A stretch of 64,000 nucleotides of DNA from Glandiceps talaboti. Its lineage: Eukaryota; Hemichordata; Enteropneusta; Spengelidae. Location of the stretch: positions 12,527,759 through 12,591,758 of the forward strand of contig NC_135559.1 of the NCBI RefSeq assembly GCF_964340395.1, given 5' to 3'. Below the pieces are notes generated by a model, which worked only from the letters and a program-made list of their open reading frames with translations, was not told the DNA's origin and made no database searches. The position numbers and the translations under genes are program-made. Positions 1 through 13,880 of the stretch are shown here, one piece after another. Within the stretch, counting starts at the first letter, position 1, and every line of letters starts with the position of its first letter.

Positions 1-27
1 ATGTATGTATGTATGTATGTATGTATG

Positions 28-57
<30 letters not shown>
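1..57. repeat. (ATGT)n microsatellite
   Basis: About 14 perfect ATGT units at the left edge; the array probably continues outside the window. Confidence 0.95.
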
Positions 58-58
<1 letters not shown>

Positions 59-551
59 TTCATGGCCTCTTTTCTTTCAGGTGGCATAACTACGTATTTT
101 AGTATAAACCATTTATAAGTGACACGATATTATCCACACTATACAACAACATATTATTATTGTAATTTTGCTCACAACATATGTGTGCCATTATATGGAA
201 GTTTTACATTTAATATACACAATTTCAGCAATGGTCACTGGGTTGGCAAAAGTGTTCACGCGATACACATTAGCCTAAGTCATGGCCTTATTGTCGCAGG
301 TCATAACTCAAAAGGTTACTAACAAGGTAAATGTACCGTCCATTTTACGTTATGTAGACAAGATGGCAACTTTACTTAATGAGTTTAGATGATTTACGCT
401 AACGGGCGACACGTGGGTTGGAAGATAACATTTAAATCATAGAGTCGGACAGCGTAATAAAGTATGTTATGGTAAAGATGAGTTGATGTACTAAAATATA
501 TATCATAGCCTTTGGTATTCATCATCGAACTACGCTAAATGGATTCAGTTC

Positions 552-778
552 CAATGTTGGCCATATTGATTTAAGTTGACGTTATACGTCAAACTCTTCT
601 AAATCGATCGAATTCAAAATGTTGGCCATATTGATTTACGTTGATGTTATACGTCGAACTCTTCTACATCGTATGTTGGCCACATTAATTTGAGTTGACG
701 TCATGACCTCTACTCAACGTGATTGTCTACGTCCACTGCTGACAGCCATATCGATCTACTTTGTTGTTATACGTCCAA
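552..778. repeat. Degenerate tandem repeat, about 65-70 bp unit
   Basis: Three to four diverged units each containing atgttggccatattgattta followed by gttgacgttatacgtc and aactcttct. Unit length varies by indels. Confidence 0.7.
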
Positions 779-2870
779 GCGTCGATATACTTTCAATGAA
801 AGTTTTGTCCGAAACAAGGGAGTTTGAGGTTATAGGTGTATAAATGCAGATTCAATGATTGGCTGACGATGGAATATATTTTCTTTTAATATTTCCCTTG
901 CCACCCCCCCCCCCCCCCCATTTAGAAACACGGGCCGAGATCGAAAGTCTTTCTGTACAAGATTATTTTAGAAATAAAGGTTGATATTTTTGCTGTCAGG
1001 CACGTTAATGTAGAATTGATTTACTGCATTTCACTAACCATTTGCAGCCTTTGGTACAGTCTAACGTAAACTGACATGATTATGAAAGCTTTAGAGTTCA
1101 TTACACGATTTCAAGTATATGCAATTTACCCGTACACATATTGGACATATTCATCAAGCATACATATGTTTGAAAGTCGACTAGATAAACTGCGAAAAAA
1201 CAACCCTTATATTATGGGGGAGGGGGACTCACTTTATGGCGACTGTAGTTCACAGGAAACTTATGACTTAATACACAGCTGAGAGTAGAGGCTGGATAGA
1301 TGCCTTAAAGCCAGAACGAATAATGAATAGGTTAATCTTCGCAACGACGTACTACTCTGTGAAAAAAAGAAAGAAACAGCGAGTGTGGTGGTTATAATGG
1401 TATAGCTGTACTAATACGAGAAGGACCGACACGAGCCAGACAAAATCATAGAATCAAAATCGTCTAATAACTATTTTTATAGGTAGCGAGGCAAACTTCC
1501 AGTGAAAATTACCTCGAAACTCAACAAAGTAATTACAGTATGGTGTTCACGAGAACCAATTTGACCATTATCACAGTGACCAAAAATCACCGTACATGTG
1601 TTACCAGCAATAATTTGCTGTCGAGATCAGAGAAAAATATAATACGTGTGTCATTTGAGACAGAAAATTATGTTTCCTTTGCACTTAATATGCATACTGG
1701 TTTATTCTCTTTTAATTTTCCCCTTTCAGTCAAAAATGCGACAAACATAATATTTGAATGCTCTTTTGGCTCGGTTTCCATGGTAACAGAACGGTGAATA
1801 CCGTAATACAGGGCACCTTATTAATGTTCCACCTAGCACCCATTCAATGCTATTACATTCAGTGAATGAACACAATTTCCTTAAAATCAATCCAATTTAG
1901 ATGAGATGTATATTCTGTAGTGCAGGGACTATGTCTTTGTGTGGCGAGTGTTGTTCATTACCAGACAGTTAGAATCAGGGTGGTTAATTTCGTGTGATCG
2001 GTTTCAACGTTAAATTAATTCGGCACTGTAAAATGTACTCAGAGGAAAAAATGTAACCTCTCACAGTTCCCGCAGAGTAAAAATACATCTTTGGCCACGT
2101 GTGGTATTGGGTCTCCGATAGAGTGATGATTGAACCACGGTGACAAGACGCTATAAATGTAAAATTAACGAGTTTTCGATGTCGACTCAAAGACAATAAT
2201 GTGTTTATTCCCATACATGGTGCGATATGTACCCGTTTTTTGTTACCATGCCCGTAATTTACAATGCCCAATTTGTCATATTATAAACATATATCTACTT
2301 TTAATAAACTCACATACTGGCATCATTAGTTTCGGGTTCGATTCCCCTCATACTTTTGAAAACCAGGTGGAGAGCAGTTAAATACTTTAAATACGACACG
2401 AAATGTTGTAAAAATTGCAATAAATCAGGATTTCACAAAGCTATGAGTCAAAGAACTGTTTTGTTCGCTGTAGACCCCGTTAGATGTACTTTTTATTGAT
2501 GCAATAATTGTTTATGGTTGCTGTTGACAGTCAGCATTTTTTTTAACCGACTGACGACTCACATAACGGTGGCGGTCTTACAGTACTCTATGAAACATCC
2601 GTCAGCCTGGTTGAGGTCAACAAAGGGAACACTACTGTAGTTGTATTCATGAAAGTAAATATATAGTTGTTCGAGGGTTTGTAATTTGGCAATCCGGTCA
2701 AAACTGTGCAACGACAAGTCGTAAAGACCGCTACGTAATAGCCAGGTGACATTTATGCAAAGTATAGATTTTGGAATCGTCATGGGTTGCAGTCGGCCGA
2801 TGGACCCTCCGTTTGGTGGTTTGAGATTGCATCGTGATGTGTGTTAGTCATCAACTGCTACAGGTGTTCG
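779..2870. other. No gene recognised
   Basis: AT-rich sequence with only short ORFs lacking any recognisable domain. It includes a poly-C tract at about 903-919. A GGTTCGATTCCCC B-box-like match near 2334 has no matching A box and is not called as a tRNA. Confidence 0.5.
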
Positions 2871-4171
<1,301 letters not shown>

Positions 4172-4226
4172 TATTCATACATACATACATACATACATAC
4201 ATACATACATACATACATACATACAT

Positions 4227-4263
<37 letters not shown>

Positions 4264-4304
4264 TACATACATACATACATACATACATACATACATACAT
4301 ACAT

Positions 4305-4335
<31 letters not shown>

Positions 4336-4701
4336 TACATACATACATACACACACATACACATACATACATACATGCATGCATGCATGCACGCACGCAC
4401 GCACGCACGCACGCACACATACACACACATACATACATACATACATACATACATACATACATACATACATACATACATACACACACACATACACATACAT
4501 ACATGCATGCATGCATGCATGCATGCATGCATACATACATACATACATACATACATACATACATACATACATACATACATACATACATACATACATAAAT
4601 ACATACATACATACATACATACATACATACATACATACATACATACATACATACATACATACATACATACATACATACATACATACATACATACATACAT
4701 A
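4172..4701. repeat. Compound (ATAC)n / (AC)n / (ATGC)n / (ACGC)n array
   Basis: A 530-bp array mostly of ATAC tetranucleotides, with blocks of AC, ATGC and ACGC. The point-mutated units recur in several separate blocks, which shows expansion after mutation. Tyr-Ile-His-Thr and Met-Tyr-Val-Cys ORFs are artefacts. Confidence 0.95.
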
Positions 4702-4908
4702 GCTAGTAATGGCATGACATTGTTTGATCATTTAATAACCTGTGTCTGCTTTTCTATTCACATCTGAATCAAATAAATATTGGGGAAAGAAGTATTTACA
4801 GGGGTGAATCTGAAATACAACCGTGAGCAATCTCGTTTTTATTAAACCGTGTTGTTCCACTAGAATTACATCTGTTGTCTTTCATATCCAATCTCAAATA
4901 CATTTAAG

Positions 4909-4937
4909 CATAGACCCTCGTTGGTGGAGGGTCTATG
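4909..4937. repeat. Perfect 11-bp-stem hairpin
   Basis: The arms catagaccctc and gagggtctatg are exact reverse complements around a 7-base loop. A related hairpin occurs at 18685. Confidence 0.8.
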
Positions 4938-5192
4938 TAGATATGTGTAGTAATAGTCTGAGAACCAGCGCAAAGACCGACATGTATACAGCGCCACCTC
5001 AAACAGAATGTTCAGTTTTCTTTCGTTTCTTTGCTGGTTGATGTACGACATAAAACAGTGATCTTGTCACAAGAGGGGGATATACTAATTCTAACAGTGA
5101 GCGAACGGATTGCTATAAATAATTCAAGTCGTCATATTATATCTTGATACAGTGAAAAAACACCGATGCGTTTGCTTGAATTAAGTGGACTG

Positions 5193-5582
5193 GGGCGTAA
5201 AAAAAATAATTGTTTGGTTTCGGTTACCCGACCCCACCTAACTTTTCACTGCCGGCCCTAAACTTTTTTTACGTATTCAAGAAAAAATAATATAATAATA
5301 AATATAATAATTTGTGAAGTCTCCCGAGAAATAGTGGGTGTGGAAACTGACATTAACTTAAAAATACAAAATAAAACTATTTTTCGATATGTTATGGCTG
5401 TACATCTGATAGGAAGAAATAAACAACACAGAGACCATTGAGAAAACAATGGAAAACCTGAACTAGACGACACTCACACATAAAAAATAATATAAAATGA
5501 TATAAAATAAAAAATCTACCTACTCCACCTATTCTAATATTGAGCGTAATCGGAACAACACAATTTGTTTTTATTAGGCCTA
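5193..5582. mobile_element. Inverted-repeat (MITE-like) transposon, copy 1
   Basis: About 390 bp, no coding capacity. One end reads aaataattgtttggtttcgg then ttacccgacccc; the other end read inward is attaggcc side, caatttgtttttattaggcc. The ends are imperfect terminal inverted repeats of about 30 bp around AATTGTGTGGTTCCGATTAC. The interior matches 43874-44230 in reverse orientation and 56274-56432 in part. Confidence 0.7.
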
Positions 5583-6424
5583 AGAGAAAACTTCGCGCAG
5601 AGACAAATTAAGTTTCCACCGACCCGAAACAAGGGAAGATTACACTTGTATTGTAACAAATCCTTGTTCGATAGACTTTCGAGTACTCATGAAAGCTACC
5701 TTCACCCATCCTTTTACTGAAGTCGAGCTCCATTTACTGAGATTAAGCTTTTTGGGGGAGGTGGGGGTGTACCAACCCCGCCACCAATACATTTAAAATG
5801 TTTCAAAAGTCAAAAACTGCACCCTCCCAAATCCATCGAATCGACCACAGCTGAATGATATTACAGATCGCTGTCGTGTACAATGGAATTGATGACAATC
5901 AATAACATACACACGTGGTGGCATAGTAACTTTTAATGACATGGGGTTATACACTGAAAACAAATACATAACATATTAAAAAATAGAAATACCCTCACTC
6001 CATCCCATTGACTAAAGCCACCTCATCTCATACTGTGGATGCTTTAAATACATGGTTGTACTACCATAGCTACAACCTCATAACTACCAATTTGTAATCT
6101 AAACAATTAGGTGATATAATTAATCATTTCATCGGCATTCATAATTAAAAGCACAACAATTAAGAAAGCAGGGTATCCCATTAAAAAATTAGGAAAGATG
6201 ACACATTGCAATTGAGTATTCAACTGACACTGGTCAGTGAGAACAGCGCCCTCACTGGCATGTTGTTAATTTTTAAACACTGTCATTGTGTTACAGTTGT
6301 AAAACTACACACCAGTTGTACAAGGATATTTGTGTTGCCTGCAGTATCAGACAGCGGGGAGGATGGGGGCATAGTTTTACTACATGTGCAGAATATGCAT
6401 CAGTAAAGCGTGGTAAATTTAATC
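5583..6424. other. No gene recognised
   Basis: Ordinary AT-rich DNA with a short G-rich patch near 5752-5775; no supported gene. Confidence 0.45.
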
Positions 6425-6492
6425 TAACCCTGAATGGGTTCAAACCTGGACCACAGTGGTAAGCTTTAAGAGGCTCGGCCACCTACAACCCT
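6425..6492 (-). mobile_element. tRNA-like head of a probable old SINE
   Basis: The minus strand reads TAGGTGGCCGAGCC (A-box-like), a Leu/Ser-tRNA-like middle, and CCAGGTTTGAACCCA (B box). The acceptor stem is not preserved, so a functional tRNA is unlikely. The downstream body of the element could not be delimited. Confidence 0.4.
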
Positions 6493-7196
<704 letters not shown>

Positions 7197-7453
7197 CATT
7201 ATATGATGAAAACACACGATATATGTCCTTTATACTCAAAATAATCAAATATAGTGCGCACAAACTAATAATTTAATCAAACAGCTAGTCACAGAAAAAA
7301 GAAAGTAAGTAAATGTAACATGATATATAATCATACAATAATCTATCTATAATGTATCGCAATATCAAAAAGAAATTTCATTGAGTAAAATTTAAAATTC
7401 TGAAATGAATACATGCACTTGTATATGAATACCTCGTGAATTAGCATGTCTAG

Positions 7454-7915
7454 TCAGTAAAACAGATCGAACGTCGGCTGCGGAATATACTCATAAGTTT
7501 CAACTAAGCTAGAAACGGACAGAGCCTTTGTGAGAAGGTATGGGTAAATCATTAGCGATATCCCCAATAAAGCATTTAACGTAGCGTCTGGATGTGATAT
7601 ATTCATGATGAACGTATCAGGCACAGATAAATCAAATGTTTGTGGAATGACCGGCTCATAGTATCTAGTCATACCCGGGCTGTTACGTAAATATGTAATA
7701 CCCTTAATAGCGTCGTGCACAGGGACCAAGGCAGGTACGTTGTTAGGCACTCGCGGTTTAAAACAACGTTTACAAGCCTTAATACACAGTGCTAAACACT
7801 TATTAGTTAAATATCCGATAGTTATCAAGGCGATATCTATAATAGCATCATACAAATGTGATGAAAAGGTACGAAACGTATTCACCACAGTAGATGCGGG
7901 ACTACCGGTGGGTCA
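7454..7915 (-). CDS. Unrecognised ORF, possible exon
   Basis: An open frame of about 150 codons with no ATG at its start; it is bounded upstream by a TGA near 7917 and might begin after a tag acceptor near 7903. Readable blocks are HLYDAIIDIALITIGYLTNK, a Cys-rich CLALCIKACKRCFKPRVP, then NVPALVPVHDAIKGITYLRN and a C-terminal hydrophobic helix (LLGISLMIYPYLLTKAL). Two hydrophobic stretches suggest membrane segments. Composition is more CG-rich than the flanks and the frame is long for such AT-rich DNA, so coding origin is plausible. No family is recognised. It may be an exon, or a fragment of a mobile element. Confidence 0.3.
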
Positions 7916-8892
7916 CCACATCAAGTCTTGGCCATTCACAGTGCGAACAGTCAAGGCGGAGATTAAAACGTTGAATCTCCTAATTCTAACGAAACAAATA
8001 CACAATAGGCATTATAGAAATAACGTTTAAGGCAACGATAATGTATCCTGGAAGTTGAAAAAAATAAAGAACAATAACAAATCATAATCATTGTTGTCAA
8101 TGGTATCATAATTAAGCTCATATATGGGTCTTAAAAAGACTTGAGATTCCGTCTTCAAGAGCAGAGAGGTTCTGTTTAAGACAAGCTTCAAATTCAAAGT
8201 TTTTGTTCAGTAAACCGACATTTTTGGTAACGTCATTGGAAATGATACATTCGAAAATTGTTGTAAACGTGTTACATCAACTTTGTCTTTATATAAAAAC
8301 ATAATAACAGGCATGTTCAATTTGTGTTCGAAAATTAATGTTTTGTTTGGTAAACAGTCAAAAACGAAAGATTCTAAATACTAGTAGTACAATGACGCCG
8401 ATAAGGTGCAAACACATGGAATATGAATAATGCAGAAATGACAGCTATAAACTTCATGTGACATATCATCACAAGACATAAACAATTTGAATAAATCACC
8501 TTGTATTAAAACCCTACGATTATTCCATGATCGTAACACTGTGAATTCATTTCTTAGCACCATACAATAGTTGCTATATGTGGTCCATTCTTACTTTGAC
8601 CAGTCTCAGTCGGACTCTTTGTAGATACACCACTCAGTGCCCCGGGGGAGCAATAGTTGCACTGTTGCTTCAAAATATGACATGTCATGCAAGAATCTGT
8701 AATTACAGAATCTGTATTTCTAATACGTACCCGACATTTTTCCTTTCCCCTTCATAGTTGTTACATACATATTGGAAGCTACTAGTATACAATAGTTTAT
8801 TATCATATTTCAGAAACGCCATGGTATCAAATATCTACTATAAAACTATATCAGTGAAAGGTATTCCTATTATTGAAAGTTGGCAGGGCTGA

Positions 8893-9491
8893 AGTGCATT
8901 TGCTGTGCATGATTAAGATGAAGTACCAATCAGAATCATAGCTATCTAGGTCTGTGGTGCATATGATTTGCATGATTAAGATGAAGTACCAATCAGAATC
9001 ATAGCTATCTAGGTCTGTGGTGCATATGATTTGCATGATTAAGATGAAGTACCAATCAGAATCATAGCTATCTAGGTCTGTGGTGCATATGATTTGCATG
9101 ATTAAGATGAAGTACCAATCAGAATCATAGCTATCTAGGTCTGTGGTGCATATGATTTGCATGATTAAGATGAAGTACAAATCAGAATCATAGCTATCTT
9201 GGTCTGTGGTGCATATGATTTGCATGATTAAGATGAAGTACCAATCAGAATCATAGCTATCTAGGTCTGTGGTGCATATGATTTGCATGATTAAGATGAA
9301 GTAACAATCAGAATCATAGCTATCTAGGTCTGTGGTGCATATGATTTGCATGATTAAGATGAAGTACCAATCAGAATCATAGCTATCTAGGTCTGTGGTG
9401 CATATGATTTGCATGATTAAGATGAAGTAACAATCAGAATCATAGCTATCTAGGTCTGTGGTGCATTTGATTTGCATGGTCAAGATGAAGT
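8893..9491. repeat. 63-bp minisatellite, about 9.5 units
   Basis: The landmark cagaatcatagctatctagg recurs at 8931, 8994, 9057, 9120, 9183, 9246, 9309, 9372 and 9435, exactly every 63 bases. Units differ by single bases only (for example cc to ac or aa in agtaccaat). Because 63 is a multiple of three, the minus strand is open through all units with a 21-residue repeat ending TTDLDSYDSD. Near-identity of the units indicates recent expansion. I read the ORF as a by-product, although expression cannot be excluded. Confidence 0.95.
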
Positions 9492-9685
9492 ATCCCAAAG
9501 ACAGATGGATAGGTAGAATCCAACACAGTAACTCTGGGCTCTGATTGTTGGGAAGCATGATAAACATAACAGAAATAACTCACATTGAAAGTTGACGGGG
9601 GTAGGGGTGTAGGTAGGTAGGTATTATTGAAATATCTTGTGGAAATGGTCATCTCGTAGGCATTTGTGTATCTGTGAATTTGACA

Positions 9686-9960
9686 TTATTTCTTCCTTAA
9701 ATGTGCTTCTAGGTTTTCCTTTACTTCTATAAACTGGTTTTCTTGCAATGCTCTTTTTAATCTGGCAGTGGTTGCTGCTTTCCCATTTTTCTGTTTCCAT
9801 TTGCACAATATCTTATACTTTTGTTCTTCTGCATTTTTGACGTTATTCTCTTCAATTGTGTCTATTTCAACATCAGTCACACCAAGATCTCTAGCAATCA
9901 TCTTCACCTGCGTAAGGGTCATATTCTTAAACAAAAATCTGATTGCTCTCATGACGTCAT
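9686..9960 (-). CDS. Death-domain exon (last exon of an unidentified gene)
   Basis: On the minus strand an acceptor (cactttacag) at 9961 is followed by 90 codons to a stop. The encoded sequence begins DVMRAIRFLFKNMTLTQVKM and continues ARDLGVTDVEIDTIEENN, AEEQKYKILCKWKQKNGKAA, TARLKRALQENQFIEV. This is the six-helix Death fold pattern: LARELG-type helix 2, DIDxIE, EQKYxxLxxW, ATxxxLxxAL. Death domains join apoptotic and innate immune signalling complexes by self-association, as in FADD, NFKB1, MyD88 and ankyrins. The exon begins with two bases of a split codon, so upstream exons must exist; none was found within the window, where a DIRS remnant and copy A lie upstream. It may be the end of a gene with a long intron or an isolated decayed exon. 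Confidence 0.7.
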
Positions 9961-10084
9961 CTGTAAAGTGAAAAAAATATGGTACATTCAAAATTCCCTT
10001 ATGACAATTCAAATTTAAAGTGGTCAATATTTGTCTTAGCATATGTATAGAATGTGTGATGTGTGCTAAGGATAGCTTCCATGA

Positions 10085-10995
10085 CAGGTGGCAGGCTTCA
10101 GTGGCAGGCAGGCTTCAGTTTTTTATGAGTTCTTGGAAAACAATAACAAAAAACAGTTGGAATTTGAAAGTAATACACGGATACAGACTTCAACTAATGA
10201 AGACACAAGTTCAGTCCAGTCCTCCAATTACAACTCCATATTGCAGGGACAAGTTCTCAATCATACAAAAGGAGATAGACAATAGTGCCTGTTCAACCTT
10301 GCTCAGTTTGTATCAAGAATGTTCACAGTATCCAAGCCAAACGGGGATCATCGTGTCATCATAGACCTAAAAGAACTAAACTAGTACATCAAAAAGATCT
10401 CCTTCAAGATGGAAAGTCTGGATGACAATTATTTGAAGACTTTGCATCCCAATTCCTGCCTGAACTTAAAGCAATTGACTCTAAAGACTGCTATGCTAGT
10501 CGCATTGGCTTCCTCAGATAGAGGACCAACTCTGAATTATTTAGACATTAAGTTTTGTAGTCTTACGAGAGATGAGGGACACTGTATATTTGTTACACCA
10601 ACGTTAACAAAGACATCTTCAGTTAACACGCCTTCACGGGTAGTGAAATGACCTAGCTTTGAAGTGGAAGCTTTGGATGTGAAGTATTATGTTGATAATT
10701 ATATTGAGAGAACTATAAAAGTTACAGACTCTGTTGTTGCATCTGGAAGTAAGCGACCTTCACAACTGTTTATTTCTTATGTTAAGCCTTTTCATTAAAT
10801 AACTTCACAGACCATCGCCAGATGGATAAAGACTGTATTATCTAGTGCTGGTATAGACACAAGACACTATGAGCAGCAGCCTCAGCAGCTATACGTCAGG
10901 GAGCTACAACTTCCCAGATCCTGCAACTAAGAGATCGGTCATCAGAGCGTAGGTTCAATCATTTCTACCATCACCACATAGATTTTTCTGAAACT
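10085..10995 (+). mobile_element. Collapsed DIRS/Ngaro-type retroelement (RT plus tyrosine recombinase)
   Basis: The left part shows the N-terminal side of a DIRS-type reverse transcriptase: VAGRLQFFMSSWKTIT, then NLKVIHGYRLQL, FSIIQKEIDN, and in another frame FTVSKPNGDHRVIIDLKELN and FKMESLDD. At about 10431 the frame passes directly into a tyrosine-recombinase-like region: LKQLTLKTAMLVALASSDRG, TLNYLDIKF, then LFISYVKPFH, IARWIKTVLSSAGIDT and the end motif RDRSSERRFNHFYHHH. The catalytic middle of the RT and RNase H are deleted, and there are several stops. No terminal repeats were identified. DIRS and Ngaro elements combine an RT with a YR recombinase in this order. Confidence 0.75.
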
Positions 10996-11471
10996 GGGCG
11001 TCTAACCGTACAGGCTGCCAGGGAAACTGCAATTTTAGCACATCAATCGGTGTCCAGCTAAATAGTTTGATATTGTTAGAAACAACAAAATGACACCAAT
11101 GAATACGAATACTTGTAATTTGATGTCCCGAAGGTAGGCACATGTTTAAATTTTACTTCCTTCTTATTACGTCCAACTCTGACACCTGTTTTCAGGCCGT
11201 AGCTGACTTTGACACCTACCTTACCTAACTTATGCATGACACCATACAGTTCAACATTTGCCATCAGCAATGCGCTATTTATATATGTTAGCTTCAGCCT
11301 TTGTATTAGCATTAGGACCCTTTGCTTCAATTTCATACCCTCCAATACCGTTAGCACGTATAATTTCCTTTGCCTTGCAGATTCCAGCATAAGTCTCTGC
11401 TTTTACCACTCTCATGGAATTTGAATGAACAGCAGTCGATGCACCAGCATCTGGACCTATCGCTTCTCCAC

Positions 11472-13428
11472 TTGAAACTCTTAACAGGAAAAAATGATAT
11501 TGCTGAAAAATTCAACGAATTCTTCACTGAAATAGGCCCTAAACTCGCATCAAAAATGACATCCTCTGTAAATTTCAATGACTATCTGCAAGACAATTAT
11601 CCAAATATTCTCTTTTTCCGCCCCGTTGTAGAAAGTGATGGGTTACGACAATATCCATCCTAAACTAATTATCGACACTGTTCACATTATCTCTCATCCA
11701 CATACACACATTATCAACTGTTGTCTTTCTCTTGGTATGTTCCCCGATCGCCGTAGATTTGCCCAAATATCGCCTATTTACAAAAAAGGATCAGCCCTAG
11801 ATGTTAGTAACTACAGGCCAATTTCGATTCAACCTGCACTCAGCAAAATATTTGAATCCGTTGTAAATGACCAATTAGTTAAGTTTCTCGATAAATACAA
11901 TATACTTTTGAACACACAGTATAGTTTTAGAAAGAAGTTTAGTACAAAACTCGCCCTTGCAGACCTAATCTCAGATATCACAGACAAAATGGACCAAGGT
12001 CTTATAATTTTGGCATCTTCATCGATCTGAAAAAAGCTTTAGTTACAATCGACCACCATATCCTTATTCAAAAACTTTCACACTACGGCATTCGAGGTGT
12101 CCCACTCCTTTGGTTCCATAATTAATCTCGAAAAACGTCAACAAGCCGTTAACATACACGGAATCAAATCGACCCCAAAACAAGTAAAATGTGGAGTACC
12201 GCAAGGATCAATACTAGGGCCAGTCCTTTTTCTTCTTTACAGTAACGATATTAGCAAATCCACCGACGCCTTCAAATTCCGCCTGTCTGCCGATGATACT
12301 AACCTTTGTAAATCCATGGAAACTAACCAATGTACATTTTAACAAAGTAAACAAGTGGTGCAATGCTAACAAACTAACAATTAACATCGATAAAACAAAT
12401 TATACGATTTTTAAAACGCCTCAAAGAATTGCACATACAGAAGGACATTTAAGAATTGGAAACATACCCGTTGACGCCGTAACCTCTGCTATTTATCTTG
12501 GTGTATCAATTGAACCAGCTTTAACATGGAAATCACACATACAGAAAGTTAAAGATGCCATAAGCCCTAAGGTTGGTCTCATGTCAAAAATGCTGTATTA
12601 CATTCCAAAATGGACACTTCTTCTCTTGCATAATGCCCTAATCCTACCACATTTAAAATTATTGTATTGAAATTTGGGGCATCTCGTATCCATTTGCACT
12701 TGAACCTCTCCTTTTACAAAAAAAATTGTTCGCTTAATAACATTCTCTGATTACCACTCACATTCTGCCCCTCTATTTCATCACCTAAAATTCCTAGATA
12801 TTCATAAACTCTGCAAATTTCATGCATGCATGTTCATATTTGACTTACAAACTAACCGTTATTGTCATAATAATATAACCTAAACCACTATATAAATGAA
12901 AAATTACCCCACAATTACCCAACAAGATCAGCAACTCACGGAAATTTTCTAATACCAGAAGTACATCATACATTTTGCCAATTCAATTTTAAATATGCTG
13001 CTCTAAAACACTGGAACTCCCTTCTCCCTTCTTTAGAGAATACCCATAATCGCTATGCATTCAAAACAAATCTTAAACACCATACATATTTGATTTATTT
13101 TTTCCTGTCTTCTGCCTTCCATTGTTGTTTGTTTCATTTTCAGTGCATAGTGTATTGTTTGCACTTCACTTCACTTCATTTCATAAGTGTACGCTGTAAC
13201 TGTAAGTTAGGACTATGGACTAGATTAGTTCTAGCGGACTATATCCATGGTCCTCACAAGGAATATTTTGCTCTTCTTTTTTGGTTTTCTTTTAGTATTA
13301 GTGTAATTATTAGTTGGAAGTAAATTTGTCAGAAATTGTAGCTTTTTGACTTATTTGCTTTTCCTCCTCATCTTGTTTTTTCTGTTATGTACCCCTTTGT
13401 GCAATGTCTGGTGAAATAAATAGAAAAG
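11472..13428 (+). mobile_element. 5'-truncated non-LTR retrotransposon (CR1/Jockey-like LINE), nested in copy A
   Basis: Reverse-transcriptase pieces appear in order in shifting frames: EKFNEFFTEIGPKLASKM, then NIHPKLI, FAQISPIYKKG, SNYRPISIQPALSKIFESVV (11635-12030), IDLKKALVTIDHHILIQKLS, VKCGVPQGSILGPVLFLLY and the catalytic-site block FRLSADDTNL (12097-12342), then LTINIDKTNY and YLGVSIEPALTWKSHI (12293-12670). A C-terminal region and a 3' end with WTRL follow (to about 13428). Several frameshifts and stops make it dead. Comparing copies A and B at this site places the junctions near 11471 and 13428. The endonuclease half is missing, as in a typical 5' truncation during target-primed insertion. 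Confidence 0.85.
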
Positions 13429-13880
13429 AATATCCAATAAGATCCTCCTATATTGCCACAACCTAACACGAAAAGACTTGCACCACTAAGCCAATTGGCT
13501 CTAGCACCAGATTTAGCGCCCGCATGGACCTTTCGCCTCCCCTTCAAGGGACGCATTATAATGACTATATCTAGCCTTGCCTTTTACACCACCAACTCTG
13601 GCATAAGCATTTGCATGGGATGTATAGGCCATGCTCAGCTTTAACCCTTGCATTTGGACCATATGCTTCTCGTTCAATATTGAAGTTGACACATAGCACT
13701 TGCACGGGCCCCACCTTTAGGAAAACTTTCACTTTTTGCATGGTCATCATTATCATCATCATCATCATCAGAGTCAACCTCATCATCTGTGTCATCATCA
13801 GAGTTTTCGTCAGAGCTGTCATATGAAGTGTCATGAGAACTGGTTTTCTTGGTGTCACTTAAATTGAGCCCGAACATTCC

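Noticed and set aside
2330-2350. tRNA B-box-like GGTTCGATTCCCC
   Set aside because: No A box, acceptor stem or cloverleaf could be found upstream.
8851-9567. 238-codon repeat protein on the minus strand
   Set aside because: It is explained by a 63-bp minisatellite with a unit divisible by three. No splice or promoter evidence, so listed as a repeat.
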